Source: an uncultured Faecalibacterium sp. (GTDB lineage: Bacteria > Bacillota > Clostridia > Oscillospirales > Ruminococcaceae). From it: DNA of 32,659 nt. The notes under the pieces are model-generated. The model saw only the letters and a program-made list of their open reading frames with translations, ran no database searches and had not been told where the DNA came from. Both the position numbers and the translations under genes were made by a program. Shown one piece after another: positions 1-7,675 of the stretch (the stretch's first letter is position 1; every line of letters begins with the position of its first letter). The stretch covers positions 1-32,659 of the forward strand of contig CAKSWG010000022.1 in NCBI GenBank assembly GCA_934511465.1, read 5' to 3'.

Positions 1-890
1 TCCGAATAACGGGTGGTGATATCACCGGTCTTGCGGGTGGCAAAGAACTTCATGGGCAGATGGAAGATGTGCCCGAAGTAGCCCAGCATCAGCGGGATAT
101 CGATCTTGATGGACAGGTGGATCAGCACCCACTGCCGCACAAAACCCACCAGTGTATTGGTGAGGCTGACCATACTGAACACGATGATCAGTGTGACCAG
201 CAGATTGTTCAGCCCGTAGGGCAGCACCTCGTCCATCAGGATCTTGTTGAACATGGAGGACGCAATGCCCAGAACGGTGGTGATCAGGGATGCAAAAATG
301 GCGTAGAAGAAGAGTTTCTTCTGCGGCAGCAGCAGCTCGATGTACCGCTTGAACATGCCGCCCTTTTCCACCTTGCCGCCCTTGAACTCCGAGGTGGGGT
401 TCATCAGCAGCAAAACGCCGGTAAAGCTCTTGTAGAACTCGTCCAGACTGACCTTTTTCAGCTCCGTGGCAGGGTCGCCGATCACAACGTAATCCTTGCA
501 CTTGTGCTTTTTGGCGTTCTTCTCGTCTTCCTTGACGGATTCGGCCTCTTTGAGCATGTGCTTGCGGCGCTCGGCATCGTCCTTGATGGTGGTCTTTTTA
601 AAGACGACCACAAAGTGGGCCATGCCCTGCTCCGTAATGACCTGCGCAATGCAGGGCAGTGAGAAGTCGCTCAGGAAATTTTCACGGTCCACGCGAACCG
701 CGGCGGTGGAAAAGCCCAGTTCGTTTGCGGCCTTTTGCAAACCAACGAGGTTCGTGCCTTTCAGGTCGGTGCCCATCATATCGCGCAGGCGTGTGATGGT
801 GACCTCCTTTTTGTAATGGAGGCACACCATTGCGAGGCAGGCAGCCGCACAGTCGGTGGTGTCATGCTGCCGGACATAGGTATAACGCAT
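1..890 (-). CDS. C39 peptidase-containing ABC exporter (PCAT type), N-terminal part, cut by window edge
   Basis: The first 296 residues are visible; the rest lies beyond the left edge. Residues 1-150 form a peptidase C39 domain: oxyanion glutamine Q8, catalytic cysteine C14 in DTTDCAAAC, histidine H91 in MAHFVVV and aspartate D138 in VIGDPA. From about residue 185 an ABC transporter type-1 membrane domain begins with several hydrophobic helices and the motif LPMKFFATRKTGDITTR. Such proteins cleave a double-glycine leader from a peptide and export the peptide across the membrane. The ATPase domain is not in view. The start is ATG at 888-890, with AAAGGAAG just upstream. A stretch of about 30 charged residues (98-132) sits between the catalytic His and Asp, which is longer than in the family members I know. 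No double-glycine precursor gene is visible upstream; one may lie past the edge. Family assignment is firm, substrate unknown. Confidence 0.9.
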   Translation of the reverse strand, partial: MRYTYVRQHDTTDCAAACLAMVCLHYKKEVTITRLRDMMGTDLKGTNLVGLQKAANELGFSTAAVRVDRENFLSDFSLPCIAQVITEQGMAHFVVVFKKTTIKDDAERRKHMLKEAESVKEDEKNAKKHKCKDYVVIGDPATELKKVSLDEFYKSFTGVLLLMNPTSEFKGGKVEKGGMFKRYIELLLPQKKLFFYAIFASLITTVLGIASSMFNKILMDEVLPYGLNNLLVTLIIVFSMVSLTNTLVGFVRQWVLIHLSIKIDIPLMLGYFGHIFHLPMKFFATRKTGDITTRYS

Positions 891-1238
891 AGATGCTTCC
901 TTTGATCATATACAAATTTATTCAAACAGCCGCAGGCCATCCCCGGAAGAACGACATGCGGCAGATCTGACGACATAAAAAGGACCGGACCTGCGCAGGA
1001 CAGCGCAAAAAAGATGCCCTGCGTACCGGACTTTGGAAACGCAGACGGAAATAACCAAAGTTCATAAGGCAGTATACCACAATGTGACATCTTCTTCAAG
1101 TGGTCAATTTTTAAGAAATCATTAAGGCTGATTCTTTTTTTGGCCTGAACACTGCGTTTTTCGTGCGCAGCGCCCGGCAGCGGCCCGCCGCCCGAAAGCT
1201 GGAATTTTGGTGCGGACGACAGAGCATCGCCGGGCAAA
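891..1238. other. Non-coding spacer between C39 exporter and tRNA-Asn terminator
   Basis: I see no convincing gene here. The minus strand carries a possible extended -10 promoter near 1071-1078 and a roughly 170-nt leader for the C39 exporter. The leader holds a weak stem (CGCAGG pairing with CCTGCG, about 1000-1025) and a T run at 976-980. A minus-strand reading frame runs through the leader but has no ribosome site and no resemblance to a bacteriocin precursor. Confidence 0.5.
1071..1078 (-). promoter_or_regulatory. Possible extended -10 promoter for the C39 exporter
   Basis: The minus strand reads TGG-TATACT, an extended -10 element. A TTGACC lies upstream but 25 nt away, too far for a normal -35. 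Transcription would start near 1064 and leave a leader of about 170 nt. Confidence 0.35.
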
Positions 1239-1272
1239 GAAAAAAGAGCAATGTTTGCGGAAACATTGCTCT
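1239..1272 (-). terminator. Rho-independent terminator of tRNA-Asn
   Basis: On the minus strand a perfect 12-bp stem (AGAGCAATGTTT with its complement, loop of 4) is followed by TTTTTCTTT. It begins 6 nt after the tRNA 3' end. Confidence 0.85.
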
Positions 1273-1278
1273 GTACAG

Positions 1279-1352
1279 CGCCTCTTGCCTGACTCGAACA
1301 GGCGACACCCTGATTAACAGTCAGGTGCTCTAACCGACTGAGCTAAAGAGGC
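1279..1352 (-). tRNA. tRNA-Asn (anticodon GTT)
   Basis: The minus strand folds as a cloverleaf: acceptor stem GCCTCTT/AAGAGGC, D arm AGCTCAGTCGGTTAGAGC, anticodon stem CCTGA/TCAGG around loop CTGTTAA with anticodon GTT, and T arm GCCTG-TTCGAGT-CAGGC. The discriminator base is G. The 3' CCA is not encoded (CTG follows), unlike the tRNA-Gly in this window. It is a single-gene unit with its own promoter and terminator. Confidence 0.95.
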
Positions 1353-1377
1353 ATATCTATTTGTGACTGCAAGAAAT

Positions 1378-1406
1378 ATTATACCGCATAAGAGCGCCTT
1401 TTGCAA
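1378..1406 (-). promoter_or_regulatory. SigA-type promoter of tRNA-Asn
   Basis: On the minus strand TTGCAA (1401-1406), a 17-nt spacer and TATAAT (1378-1383) lie about 25 nt upstream of the mature tRNA 5' end. Confidence 0.7.
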
Positions 1407-1436
1407 GCATTTTTTTGCAAAAGCGGAAATTTTTTG

Positions 1437-1478
1437 CAAAACAAAAGCCCTGCGGCGCTTTTGAAACGCCGCAGGGCT
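1437..1478 (-). terminator. Terminator downstream of typA
   Basis: A 12-bp GC-rich stem (AGCCCTGCGGCG and complement, loop of 9) is followed on the minus strand by TTTTGTTTTG. It lies about 30 nt past the typA stop codon. Confidence 0.85.
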
Positions 1479-1509
1479 GTAAATGCATATTATATAAGGT
1501 GCAAAGAAC

Positions 1510-3333
1510 TTACTTCAACTTGCTCTTGGCCTTCATGCGCTGCTCGTGGTTCAGGATCTGCTTGCGGATGCGCAGGTTCTCGGGGGTGACCTCCAGCAGC
1601 TCGTCCTGTGCAAGGAACTCCAAGCAGCCTTCCAGACTCAGCTTGCTGATGGGGATCAGGCGCAGAGCATCATCGGAGCCGGATGCACGGGTGTTGGTGA
1701 GGTGCTTGGTCTTGCAGACGTTGACGTCCACATCCTCGCCGGATGCAGTGTAGCCAATGACCATGCCTTCGTACACCTTTTCACCGGCGCCCACCAGCAG
1801 GGTGCCGCGCTGCTGCGCATTGAACAGGCCGTAGGTGACAGCCTCGCCGGTCTCAAAGCTGACCAGAGAACCGGTGGAGCGGTTGGCGATCATGCCGGCC
1901 CAGACGTCGTAACCGTCAAAGATCTGGTTGATGATGCCTTCGCCGTGGGTATCGGTGAGGAACTGGTTGCGGTAGCCGAACAGGCCGCGGCTGGGCATAC
2001 GGAACTCCAGACGCACACGGTCGGTGCCCAGCGACTCCATCTGCTGCAAAATGGCCTTGCGCTGGCCCAGACCGGTCATGACGGCACCCTGATACTGGGT
2101 GGGCACATCGATAACGACATGCTCCATGGGCTCGTAGGTCTTGCCGTCGATCACCTTGGTCAGAACGTGCGGGGGAGAGACCTGAAGCTCGTAACCTTCG
2201 CGGCGCATGGTCTCGATCAGGATGGACAGGTGCATCTCACCACGGCCCATGACGCGGAAGGAATCGGTGGTGGCGGAATCTTCCACCTTCAGAGCCACGT
2301 CCTTCAGCAGTTCCTTCTGAAGACGGTCACGGATCTGGCGGCTGGTGACATACTTGCCCTCACGGCCGGCCAGCGGGCTGTCGTTGACCGAGAAGGTCAT
2401 TTCCACGGTGGGGTCGTTGATCTTCACAAAGGGCAGCGGCTCTACATTGGAGGGGCTGCACAGGGTATTGCCGATGGTCACATCGGGCAGGCCGGAGAAG
2501 GCCACGATGTCGCCTGCGGTGATGTTATCGCAGGGCTGACGGCCGTTGGCCTGAAAATCGTACAGCTTGGTCAGGCGGCCGCGCATCTTCAGGTCGGGGT
2601 TGTGCCAGTCGCAGACGACAACTTCCTCGCCCACCTTGGCGATGCCGTTCTGGATGCGGCCGATGCCGATGCGGCCCACGAAGTCGTTGTAGTCCACAGA
2701 GGACACCAGCATCTGGAAGGGAGCCTCCGGGTCGCCCTCAGGCGGCTTGATGGTGCTCAGCAGGGTGTCGAACAGAGGGATCAGGTCGGTGCCGGGCACA
2801 TCCGGGTCCAAGCTGGCGGTGCCGTCGCGGCCGCAGCAGAACAGCATGGGGCAGTCCAGCTGCTCGTCGGTGGCGCCCAGATCCATCAGCAGGTACAGCA
2901 CTTCGTCAATGACTTCCTTGATGCGGGCGTCCGGACGGTCGATCTTGTTGATGGCCACCACCAAACTCAGGTTCTGCTGCAAAGCCTTTTGCAGCACGAA
3001 ACGGGTCTGGGGCATGCAGCCCTCGGCGGCGTCCACCAGCAGCAGCACGCCGTTGACCATCTTCAGCACGCGCTCCACCTCGCCGCCAAAGTCGGCGTGG
3101 CCCGGGGTGTCGACGATGTTGATCTTGACGCCCTTGTAGGTGCAGGAGCAGTTCTTGGCCAGAATAGTGATGCCGCGCTCACGCTCGATATCGCCGCTGT
3201 CCATCACGCGCTCGGCCACGGCCTGATTGTCGCGGAAAGCGCCGCTCTGACGCAGCAGGGCATCCACCAGCGTGGTCTTGCCGTGGTCAACGTGAGCGAT
3301 AATGGCAACGTTGCGCAAATCGTTACGAACCAT
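1510..3333 (-). CDS. typA: TypA/BipA ribosome-associated translational GTPase
   Basis: This 607-aa protein belongs to the TypA/BipA family, an elongation-factor-G-like GTPase that binds the 70S ribosome and affects ribosome assembly and stress or cold growth. The GTPase motifs are all present: P-loop AHVDHGKTT (residues 13-21), switch I RGITI, DTPGH at about 75-79 and NKID at about 129-132. EF-G-like domains II, III and V follow, then the TypA-specific C-terminal domain with the GLFGYRNQF segment. Length is normal for the family. I chose ATG at 3331-3333 over the in-frame TTG at 3340-3342 because AGAGAGG lies 9 nt before the ATG but abuts the TTG. It has its own promoter and terminator, so it is probably transcribed alone. 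Confidence 0.97.
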   Translation of the reverse strand: MVRNDLRNVAIIAHVDHGKTTLVDALLRQSGAFRDNQAVAERVMDSGDIERERGITILAKNCSCTYKGVKINIVDTPGHADFGGEVERVLKMVNGVLLLVDAAEGCMPQTRFVLQKALQQNLSLVVAINKIDRPDARIKEVIDEVLYLLMDLGATDEQLDCPMLFCCGRDGTASLDPDVPGTDLIPLFDTLLSTIKPPEGDPEAPFQMLVSSVDYNDFVGRIGIGRIQNGIAKVGEEVVVCDWHNPDLKMRGRLTKLYDFQANGRQPCDNITAGDIVAFSGLPDVTIGNTLCSPSNVEPLPFVKINDPTVEMTFSVNDSPLAGREGKYVTSRQIRDRLQKELLKDVALKVEDSATTDSFRVMGRGEMHLSILIETMRREGYELQVSPPHVLTKVIDGKTYEPMEHVVIDVPTQYQGAVMTGLGQRKAILQQMESLGTDRVRLEFRMPSRGLFGYRNQFLTDTHGEGIINQIFDGYDVWAGMIANRSTGSLVSFETGEAVTYGLFNAQQRGTLLVGAGEKVYEGMVIGYTASGEDVDVNVCKTKHLTNTRASGSDDALRLIPISKLSLEGCLEFLAQDELLEVTPENLRIRKQILNHEQRMKAKSKLK

Positions 3334-3395
3334 AAAATTCAACCTCTCTATTATTAAAACTCATAAAATACGAACGAACGTCATACAAACCTAAG

Positions 3396-3423
3396 TTTAT
3401 AACACAAGAGGGTGGTTTGTCAA
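3396..3423 (-). promoter_or_regulatory. SigA-type promoter of typA
   Basis: On the minus strand a perfect -35 TTGACA (3418-3423), a 16-nt spacer and TATAAA (3396-3401) precede typA, giving a leader of about 55 nt. Confidence 0.7.
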
Positions 3424-3505
3424 GATTGTATAAAAATTTTTTCAGCCTTTCGGCAGAATGCCCGAGAAAAGCGCTGCGATTTGTGCGGCGTGTACCTTTA
3501 AAATA

Positions 3506-3514
3506 TGCTATACT
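3506..3514 (+). promoter_or_regulatory. Extended -10 promoter of the beta-CASP gene
   Basis: TGC-TATACT lies 34 nt before the start codon. No good -35 is present at 16-18 nt (the nearest TTG is 22 nt away), consistent with an extended -10 promoter. Confidence 0.45.
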
Positions 3515-3547
3515 AAGGGCACAGATACAAAACCGGAGGTGTTTTGC

Positions 3548-5155
3548 ATGAAAATCATGTTTCTGGGCGCGAACCATGAGGTCACAGGCAGCTGCACGCT
3601 GATCGAAGCGGCCGGACGGCGCTTTCTGATCGACTGCGGCATGGAGCAGGGCAAGGATGTCTATGAGAACCAGCCCATCCCGGTGGCACCCGGCGAGATC
3701 GACTGGGTGTTGGCCACCCATGCCCACATCGACCACACCGGCATGCTGCCGCTGCTGGTGCGCAACGGCTTCCGGGGCAGGATCTATGCCACGAACCCTA
3801 CGGTGGAGCTGTGCGGCATCATGCTGCGTGATTCGGCGCACATTCAGGAATTTGAAGCCGAGTGGAAAAACCGCAAGGGCCAGCGCTCCGGCGCAGAACC
3901 GGTGGAGCCCATGTACACCGTGCAGGACGCCGAAGCGGCCATGAAGCTGTTCGTGGGCGTGGATTATGAGCGGCGTGTGGAGCTGGCGCCGGGCATTGAG
4001 ATCCGGTTCGTGGATGTGGGCCACCTGCTGGGCTCGGCCAGCATTGAGCTGTGGATCACCGAGGGGGCGAATACCACCAAACTGGTGTTCTCCGGCGATA
4101 TCGGCAACTTGGACCAGCCCATCATCAAGGACCCCACCTACATTAAAGATGCGGACTATGCCTTTATGGAGTCCACCTACGGCGACCGCAGCCATGGCCC
4201 GAAGCCGGATTATGTGAACGAGCTGGCAAAAATTTTGCAGCGCACCTTCGACCGCGGCGGCAATGTGGTGATCCCCAGCTTTGCGGTGGGCCGCACGCAG
4301 GAGATGCTCTACTTCATCCGCGCGATCAAGGAAAAAGGGCTCGTCAAGGGCCACGGCAATTTCCCCGTGTACATCGACAGTCCGCTCGCCATCGAAGCAA
4401 CGCGCATTTTTAAGGATACTGACCCGAACTGCTTTGATGCGGAGACCCGCGCACTGCTGGAAAAAGGCATCGACCCCATCACCTTCCCGGGCCTGCGCGT
4501 CACCGTTACCAGCGAGGAATCCCGCATGATCAACGCCGACCGTGTGCCCAAAGTCATTCTCTCGGCCAGCGGCATGTGCGAAGCGGGCCGCATCCGCCAC
4601 CACCTCAAGCACAACCTCTGGCGGAAGGAATGCACCATCCTGTTCGTGGGCTATCAGGCGGTGGGCACGCTGGGCCGCACCCTGCTGGAGGGTGCCGCGA
4701 CGGTCAAGCTGTTCGGCGAGCCCATCGAGGTGCAGGCGGAGCTGTGCCAGCTCACCGGCATGTCCGGCCACGCGGACAGGGAAGGGCTGCTGCGCTGGAT
4801 CGATGCCTTTGAACAGAAGCCTAAGCGTGTATTTGTGATGCACGGCGACGACGAGACGGAAGACCGCTTTGTGGAGACCCTGACCGAGCAGGGCTTTACC
4901 GCCTGCGCGCCCTACAACGGGGCCCAGTGGGCCATTGGTGCCGAGGGCGCCGTCTGCTTGCAGGAGGGCAGCCGGGTGCGCATCGAGCATAAGGCCGGCG
5001 AGGGCCAGAGCCGTGCCGCCAGCGTGTTCCAGCGGCTGGTCAGCGCCGGCAAGCGGCTGCTGCGGGTCATCGAGCACAACGAGGGCGGTGCCAACAAGGA
5101 TCTGGCCAAATTTGCAGACCAGATCAACGCCCTGTGCGACAAGTGGGACCGATAA
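3548..5155 (+). CDS. Metallo-beta-lactamase-fold / beta-CASP RNase-like protein
   Basis: This 535-aa protein has the metallo-beta-lactamase signature HAHIDH (residues 58-63 cover the HxHxDH ligands) and further ligands at GHLLGS and SGD. A beta-CASP domain follows with SASGMCEAGR (about residue 338) and GMSGHAD (about residue 404). Proteins of this build (YSH1/CPSF73-like, related to RNase J) cleave RNA using two zinc ions. It is shorter than RNase J and lacks its typical C-terminal extension, so I call it an MBL-fold RNA-specificity hydrolase rather than rnjA. The start is ATG at 3548, because GGAGGT lies 7 nt upstream; the in-frame upstream ATG at 3458 has no ribosome site. The last 50 residues are basic and helical. 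It appears to be monocistronic. Confidence 0.9.
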   Translation: MKIMFLGANHEVTGSCTLIEAAGRRFLIDCGMEQGKDVYENQPIPVAPGEIDWVLATHAHIDHTGMLPLLVRNGFRGRIYATNPTVELCGIMLRDSAHIQEFEAEWKNRKGQRSGAEPVEPMYTVQDAEAAMKLFVGVDYERRVELAPGIEIRFVDVGHLLGSASIELWITEGANTTKLVFSGDIGNLDQPIIKDPTYIKDADYAFMESTYGDRSHGPKPDYVNELAKILQRTFDRGGNVVIPSFAVGRTQEMLYFIRAIKEKGLVKGHGNFPVYIDSPLAIEATRIFKDTDPNCFDAETRALLEKGIDPITFPGLRVTVTSEESRMINADRVPKVILSASGMCEAGRIRHHLKHNLWRKECTILFVGYQAVGTLGRTLLEGAATVKLFGEPIEVQAELCQLTGMSGHADREGLLRWIDAFEQKPKRVFVMHGDDETEDRFVETLTEQGFTACAPYNGAQWAIGAEGAVCLQEGSRVRIEHKAGEGQSRAASVFQRLVSAGKRLLRVIEHNEGGANKDLAKFADQINALCDKWDR

Positions 5156-5163
5156 GACAAAAC

Positions 5164-5199
5164 AAAAGCACCGTGACCCAGGAGGCCACGGTGCTTTTT
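5164..5199. terminator. Bidirectional terminator between the beta-CASP gene and tRNA-Gly
   Basis: A stem AGCACCGTG/CACGGTGCT (5167-5175 with 5187-5195) has TTTTT on the plus side and TTTTGTTTTG on the minus side. It can stop the plus-strand gene and the converging tRNA-Gly. Confidence 0.85.
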
Positions 5200-5202
5200 G
5201 CA

Positions 5203-5277
5203 TGGAGCGGGCAATGGGAATCGAACCCACCTCCTCAGCTTGGAAGGCTGATATACTAGCCGATGTACGATGCCCGC
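5203..5277 (-). tRNA. tRNA-Gly (anticodon TCC), CCA encoded
   Basis: The minus strand has acceptor stem GCGGGCA/TGCCCGC, anticodon stem TCAGC/GCTGA around CTTCCAA (anticodon TCC), and T loop TTCGATT. The 3' CCA is encoded at 5203-5205. It closely resembles other bacterial tRNA-Gly(TCC) sequences. Confidence 0.95.
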
Positions 5278-5290
5278 ATTTACGAACGAT

Positions 5291-5319
5291 ATTATAGCAT
5301 GTTCCGACCCAAATGTCCA
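5291..5319 (-). promoter_or_regulatory. SigA-type promoter of tRNA-Gly
   Basis: On the minus strand TGGACA (5314-5319), a 17-nt spacer ending in TGC, and TATAAT (5291-5296) lie 14 nt before the tRNA 5' end. Confidence 0.75.
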
Positions 5320-5381
5320 GCCCGAATTTGCGCGGCGGGGCTGTTCATAAAACCTTCAGCAATTTCTGGGCAGATTTGCTG

Positions 5382-5410
5382 TTTACTTTATGCGGGTTTT
5401 ATTGTAAAAT
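5382..5410 (+). promoter_or_regulatory. Probable promoter of the pyrH-polC operon
   Basis: TTTACT (5382-5387), a 17-nt spacer and TAAAAT (5405-5410) precede pyrH, giving a leader of about 55 nt. An imperfect inverted repeat (CAGCAA...TTGCTG, 5357-5381) directly abuts the -35. Confidence 0.55.
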
Positions 5411-5472
5411 ACACTTGAGTAACAATGCCGGGCGCAAAACCCGGAAGAATAGAATCAGGTGGTGTTTGGATT

Positions 5473-6183
5473 ATGGCATTGAAATATCAGCGTATCCTTT
5501 TAAAGATCAGCGGCGAAGCACTGGGCGGCGAAAAAGGCATGGGCTTTGACGAGCCCACCATGGACGCCATCTGCGGCGGCGTCAAGAAAGCCCACGATCT
5601 GGGGGTGCAGATCGGCATCGTGGTGGGCGGCGGCAACTTCTGGCGCGGCCGTTCCAGCGGCAAGATGGAGCGCACCCTTGCCGATAAGATCGGCATGCTG
5701 GCAACCGTGATGAACGCACTGGCCGTCTCCGACAAGCTGGAGCAGCTGGGTGTGCCCACCGAGGTGTTCACCTCCATCACCATGCCGCAGGTGGCACAGC
5801 CCTTTACCCGCAAGGATGCCCTGCGCGCCATGGGCGAGGGCAAGATCGCCGTGTTTGGCGGCGGCACCGGCAACCCGTTCTTCTCCACCGATACGGCCAC
5901 CGCGCTGCGTGCGGTCGAGGTGAGCGCAGACGTGATGTTCAAGGCCACCATGGTGGACGGCGTCTACGACAAGGACCCCCACAAGTACCCGGACGCCAAA
6001 AAGTACGATACCCTTACCTTTACCAAGGTGCTGGAAGACCAGCTGGCTGTTATGGACGGCACCGCAGCCACCTTGTGCCGTGACAACAAACTGCCCATCC
6101 TTGTGTTCGATCTGGCCGACCCGGACAACATTGCCCGTGCCGTGCAGGGCGAAAATGTGGGTACACTGGTGTACGAGGGCTGA
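5473..6183 (+). CDS. pyrH: UMP kinase
   Basis: A 236-aa amino-acid-kinase-fold protein that phosphorylates UMP to UDP with ATP, the committed step towards UTP and CTP. The N-terminus RILLKISGEAL, the glycine-rich GIVVGGGNFWRG near residue 50, GGGTGNPFFSTDTA and MFKATMVDGVYDKDP match bacterial PyrH. The start is ATG at 5473, giving the usual length; AGGTGG lies 10 nt upstream. An in-frame ATG 48 nt earlier would add a tail the family does not have. It is the first gene of an eight-gene co-directional run. pyrH followed by frr, uppS, cdsA and dxr is a widely conserved order in Firmicutes. Confidence 0.97.
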   Translation: MALKYQRILLKISGEALGGEKGMGFDEPTMDAICGGVKKAHDLGVQIGIVVGGGNFWRGRSSGKMERTLADKIGMLATVMNALAVSDKLEQLGVPTEVFTSITMPQVAQPFTRKDALRAMGEGKIAVFGGGTGNPFFSTDTATALRAVEVSADVMFKATMVDGVYDKDPHKYPDAKKYDTLTFTKVLEDQLAVMDGTAATLCRDNKLPILVFDLADPDNIARAVQGENVGTLVYEG

Positions 6184-6262
6184 AACGCCCGCAGCAGACA
6201 TACATTATAGGGCAGGCACCGCTGTGCGGCCCTGAGATAAAAAGGAACAGGAGACTACCACA

Positions 6263-6817
6263 ATGAGCAGCAACACCAAGGTTTACGAAGAAAAGATGAA
6301 GAGCTCTGTCGAGCATCTGGGCCGCGAGCTGGCCGCTGTGCGTGCAGGCCGCGCAAACCCCGCTGTGCTGGATAAGGTCAGCGTGGATTACTACGGTGCA
6401 CCCACTCCCATCCAGCAGGTGGCATCCGTGGCCGTTACCGAGGCCCGCACCCTGACCATCACCCCGTGGGACCGCACCCTGCTGCGTGCCATCAGCAAGG
6501 CCATCATGGCCAGCGATGTGGGCATCACCCCCATTGATGACGGCCAGACCATCCGCCTGAACTTCCCGGCTCCCACCGAGGAGCGCCGCAAGCAGCTGGC
6601 TAAGGAAGTTTCCAAGCTGGGTGAGGATGCTAAGGTGGCCGTGCGCAACATCCGCCGCGATGCTATGGATAAGGCCAAGGCCATGAAGAAGTCCGGCGAG
6701 CTGACCGAGGACAGCCAGAAGACCATGGAAGAGGACGTCCAGAAGCTGACCGATAAGTATATCAAGAACATTGACGCTGCCGTGGAAGAAAAGCAGAAGG
6801 AGATCATGTCCGTCTGA
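6263..6817 (+). CDS. frr: Ribosome recycling factor
   Basis: A 184-aa protein matching RRF over its full length. With EF-G it splits the post-termination ribosome. Characteristic segments are RAGRANPAVLDKVSVDYYG near residue 30, the TLTITPWDR loop, and the C-terminal RRDAMDKAKAMKK and long helix ending KQKEIMSV. AGGAG lies about 10 nt before the ATG. The 79-nt gap after pyrH can form a small hairpin (CCGC-TGT-GCGG). It is very probably co-transcribed with pyrH. Confidence 0.97.
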   Translation: MSSNTKVYEEKMKSSVEHLGRELAAVRAGRANPAVLDKVSVDYYGAPTPIQQVASVAVTEARTLTITPWDRTLLRAISKAIMASDVGITPIDDGQTIRLNFPAPTEERRKQLAKEVSKLGEDAKVAVRNIRRDAMDKAKAMKKSGELTEDSQKTMEEDVQKLTDKYIKNIDAAVEEKQKEIMSV

Positions 6818-6840
6818 TCGGCTGCGCAAAGCTGAAAAAC

Positions 6841-6917
6841 GCAAGGTGCCGTGCGCTGGCGGGGAAGCTGCTTTCCGGAACGATGAAAGCGGGCTGCTGT
6901 GGTGCGCGGCACTTTTG
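6841..6917 (+). other. Large imperfect hairpin in the frr-uppS spacer
   Basis: Left arm AAGGTGCCGTGCGC (from 6843) pairs with right arm GTGCGCGGCACTTTT (6902-6916). The right arm ends in a short T run, so the structure could attenuate transcription or act as a processing site inside the operon. No promoter is visible between it and uppS. Confidence 0.45.
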
Positions 6918-6948
6918 TTGAGGGCGGCGCTGCTGCCGGGAGGAAACA

Positions 6949-7662
6949 ATGGCACATCCCAAAGAATTTGCCGAGGGGCTTTCCATCGGCATCATCATGG
7001 ATGGCAATGGCCGCTGGGCCAAGAAACGCGGCCTGCCGCGCACAGCCGGCCATAAGCGGGGCGCGGAGGTGTTCAGTGATATCGCGGATTACTGCGATGA
7101 ACTGGGCGTGGCGTCGGTATACTTCTATGCCTTCTCCACCGAGAACTGGAAGCGCCCGCTGGAAGAAGTGAACGCCATCATGCGGCTGTTCGGTGAGTAT
7201 CTGCTCAAGGGCTTTGACTACAAGAACCGCAATGTCCGCATCCGGTTCATGGGCGACCGTACCGTGCTGGACCCCCAATTGCAGGAGCTGATGAACAAGC
7301 TGGAAGCGGATTCTGCGGTCAAGACCGGCATGACCCTGAACATTGCCATCAACTACGGCGGCCGCCCGGAGATCGTGCGGGCGGCGCAGCAGCTGGCAGC
7401 AAAGGCAGCGGCAGGGGAGCTCCGTCCCGAGGAGATCACCGAGCAGATGCTCAGCGATGCCATGTACACCGCCGGCCAGAAGGACCCGGATCTCATCCTG
7501 CGCCCCAGCGGCGAAAAGCGGCTGTCCAACTTCATGCTGTGGCAGGCGGCTTATTCCGAGCTGGTGGAAATGGACGTTCTGTGGCCGGATTTTACCCGCA
7601 GCGATCTGGACACCGCCATTGAGGAATTCAATCACCGTTCCCGCCGGTTCGGCGGTTTGTAA
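6949..7662 (+). CDS. uppS: Isoprenyl transferase (undecaprenyl diphosphate synthase)
   Basis: A 237-aa cis-prenyltransferase that extends farnesyl diphosphate with isopentenyl diphosphate to make the C55 carrier lipid used for cell-wall precursors. The catalytic aspartate is D18 in IIMDGNGRWA. Other family motifs are GHKRGAE, YAFSTENWKRP and the C-terminal RPSGEKRLSNFMLWQ with VLWPDF. GGAGG sits 5 nt before the ATG. Its substrate ultimately comes from the MEP pathway, two genes of which (dxr, ispG) lie downstream in the same run. Confidence 0.96.
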   Translation: MAHPKEFAEGLSIGIIMDGNGRWAKKRGLPRTAGHKRGAEVFSDIADYCDELGVASVYFYAFSTENWKRPLEEVNAIMRLFGEYLLKGFDYKNRNVRIRFMGDRTVLDPQLQELMNKLEADSAVKTGMTLNIAINYGGRPEIVRAAQQLAAKAAAGELRPEEITEQMLSDAMYTAGQKDPDLILRPSGEKRLSNFMLWQAAYSELVEMDVLWPDFTRSDLDTAIEEFNHRSRRFGGL

Positions 7663-7675
7663 ATCACGCAGACAG

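Noticed and set aside
776..1237. Minus-strand frame in the C39 leader as a possible bacteriocin precursor
   Set aside because: It lacks a double-glycine site and a ribosome site, and most of it overlaps the start of the exporter gene in another frame.
1546..3357. A 603-codon plus-strand frame opposite typA
   Set aside because: Low-complexity Gln/His/Ala/Val-rich translation typical of an antisense shadow; typA on the other strand has all GTPase motifs.
3323..5230. A 635-codon minus-strand frame opposite the beta-CASP gene, running into tRNA-Gly
   Set aside because: It overlaps a tRNA, a terminator and the typA start, and the sense strand is a clear family member.
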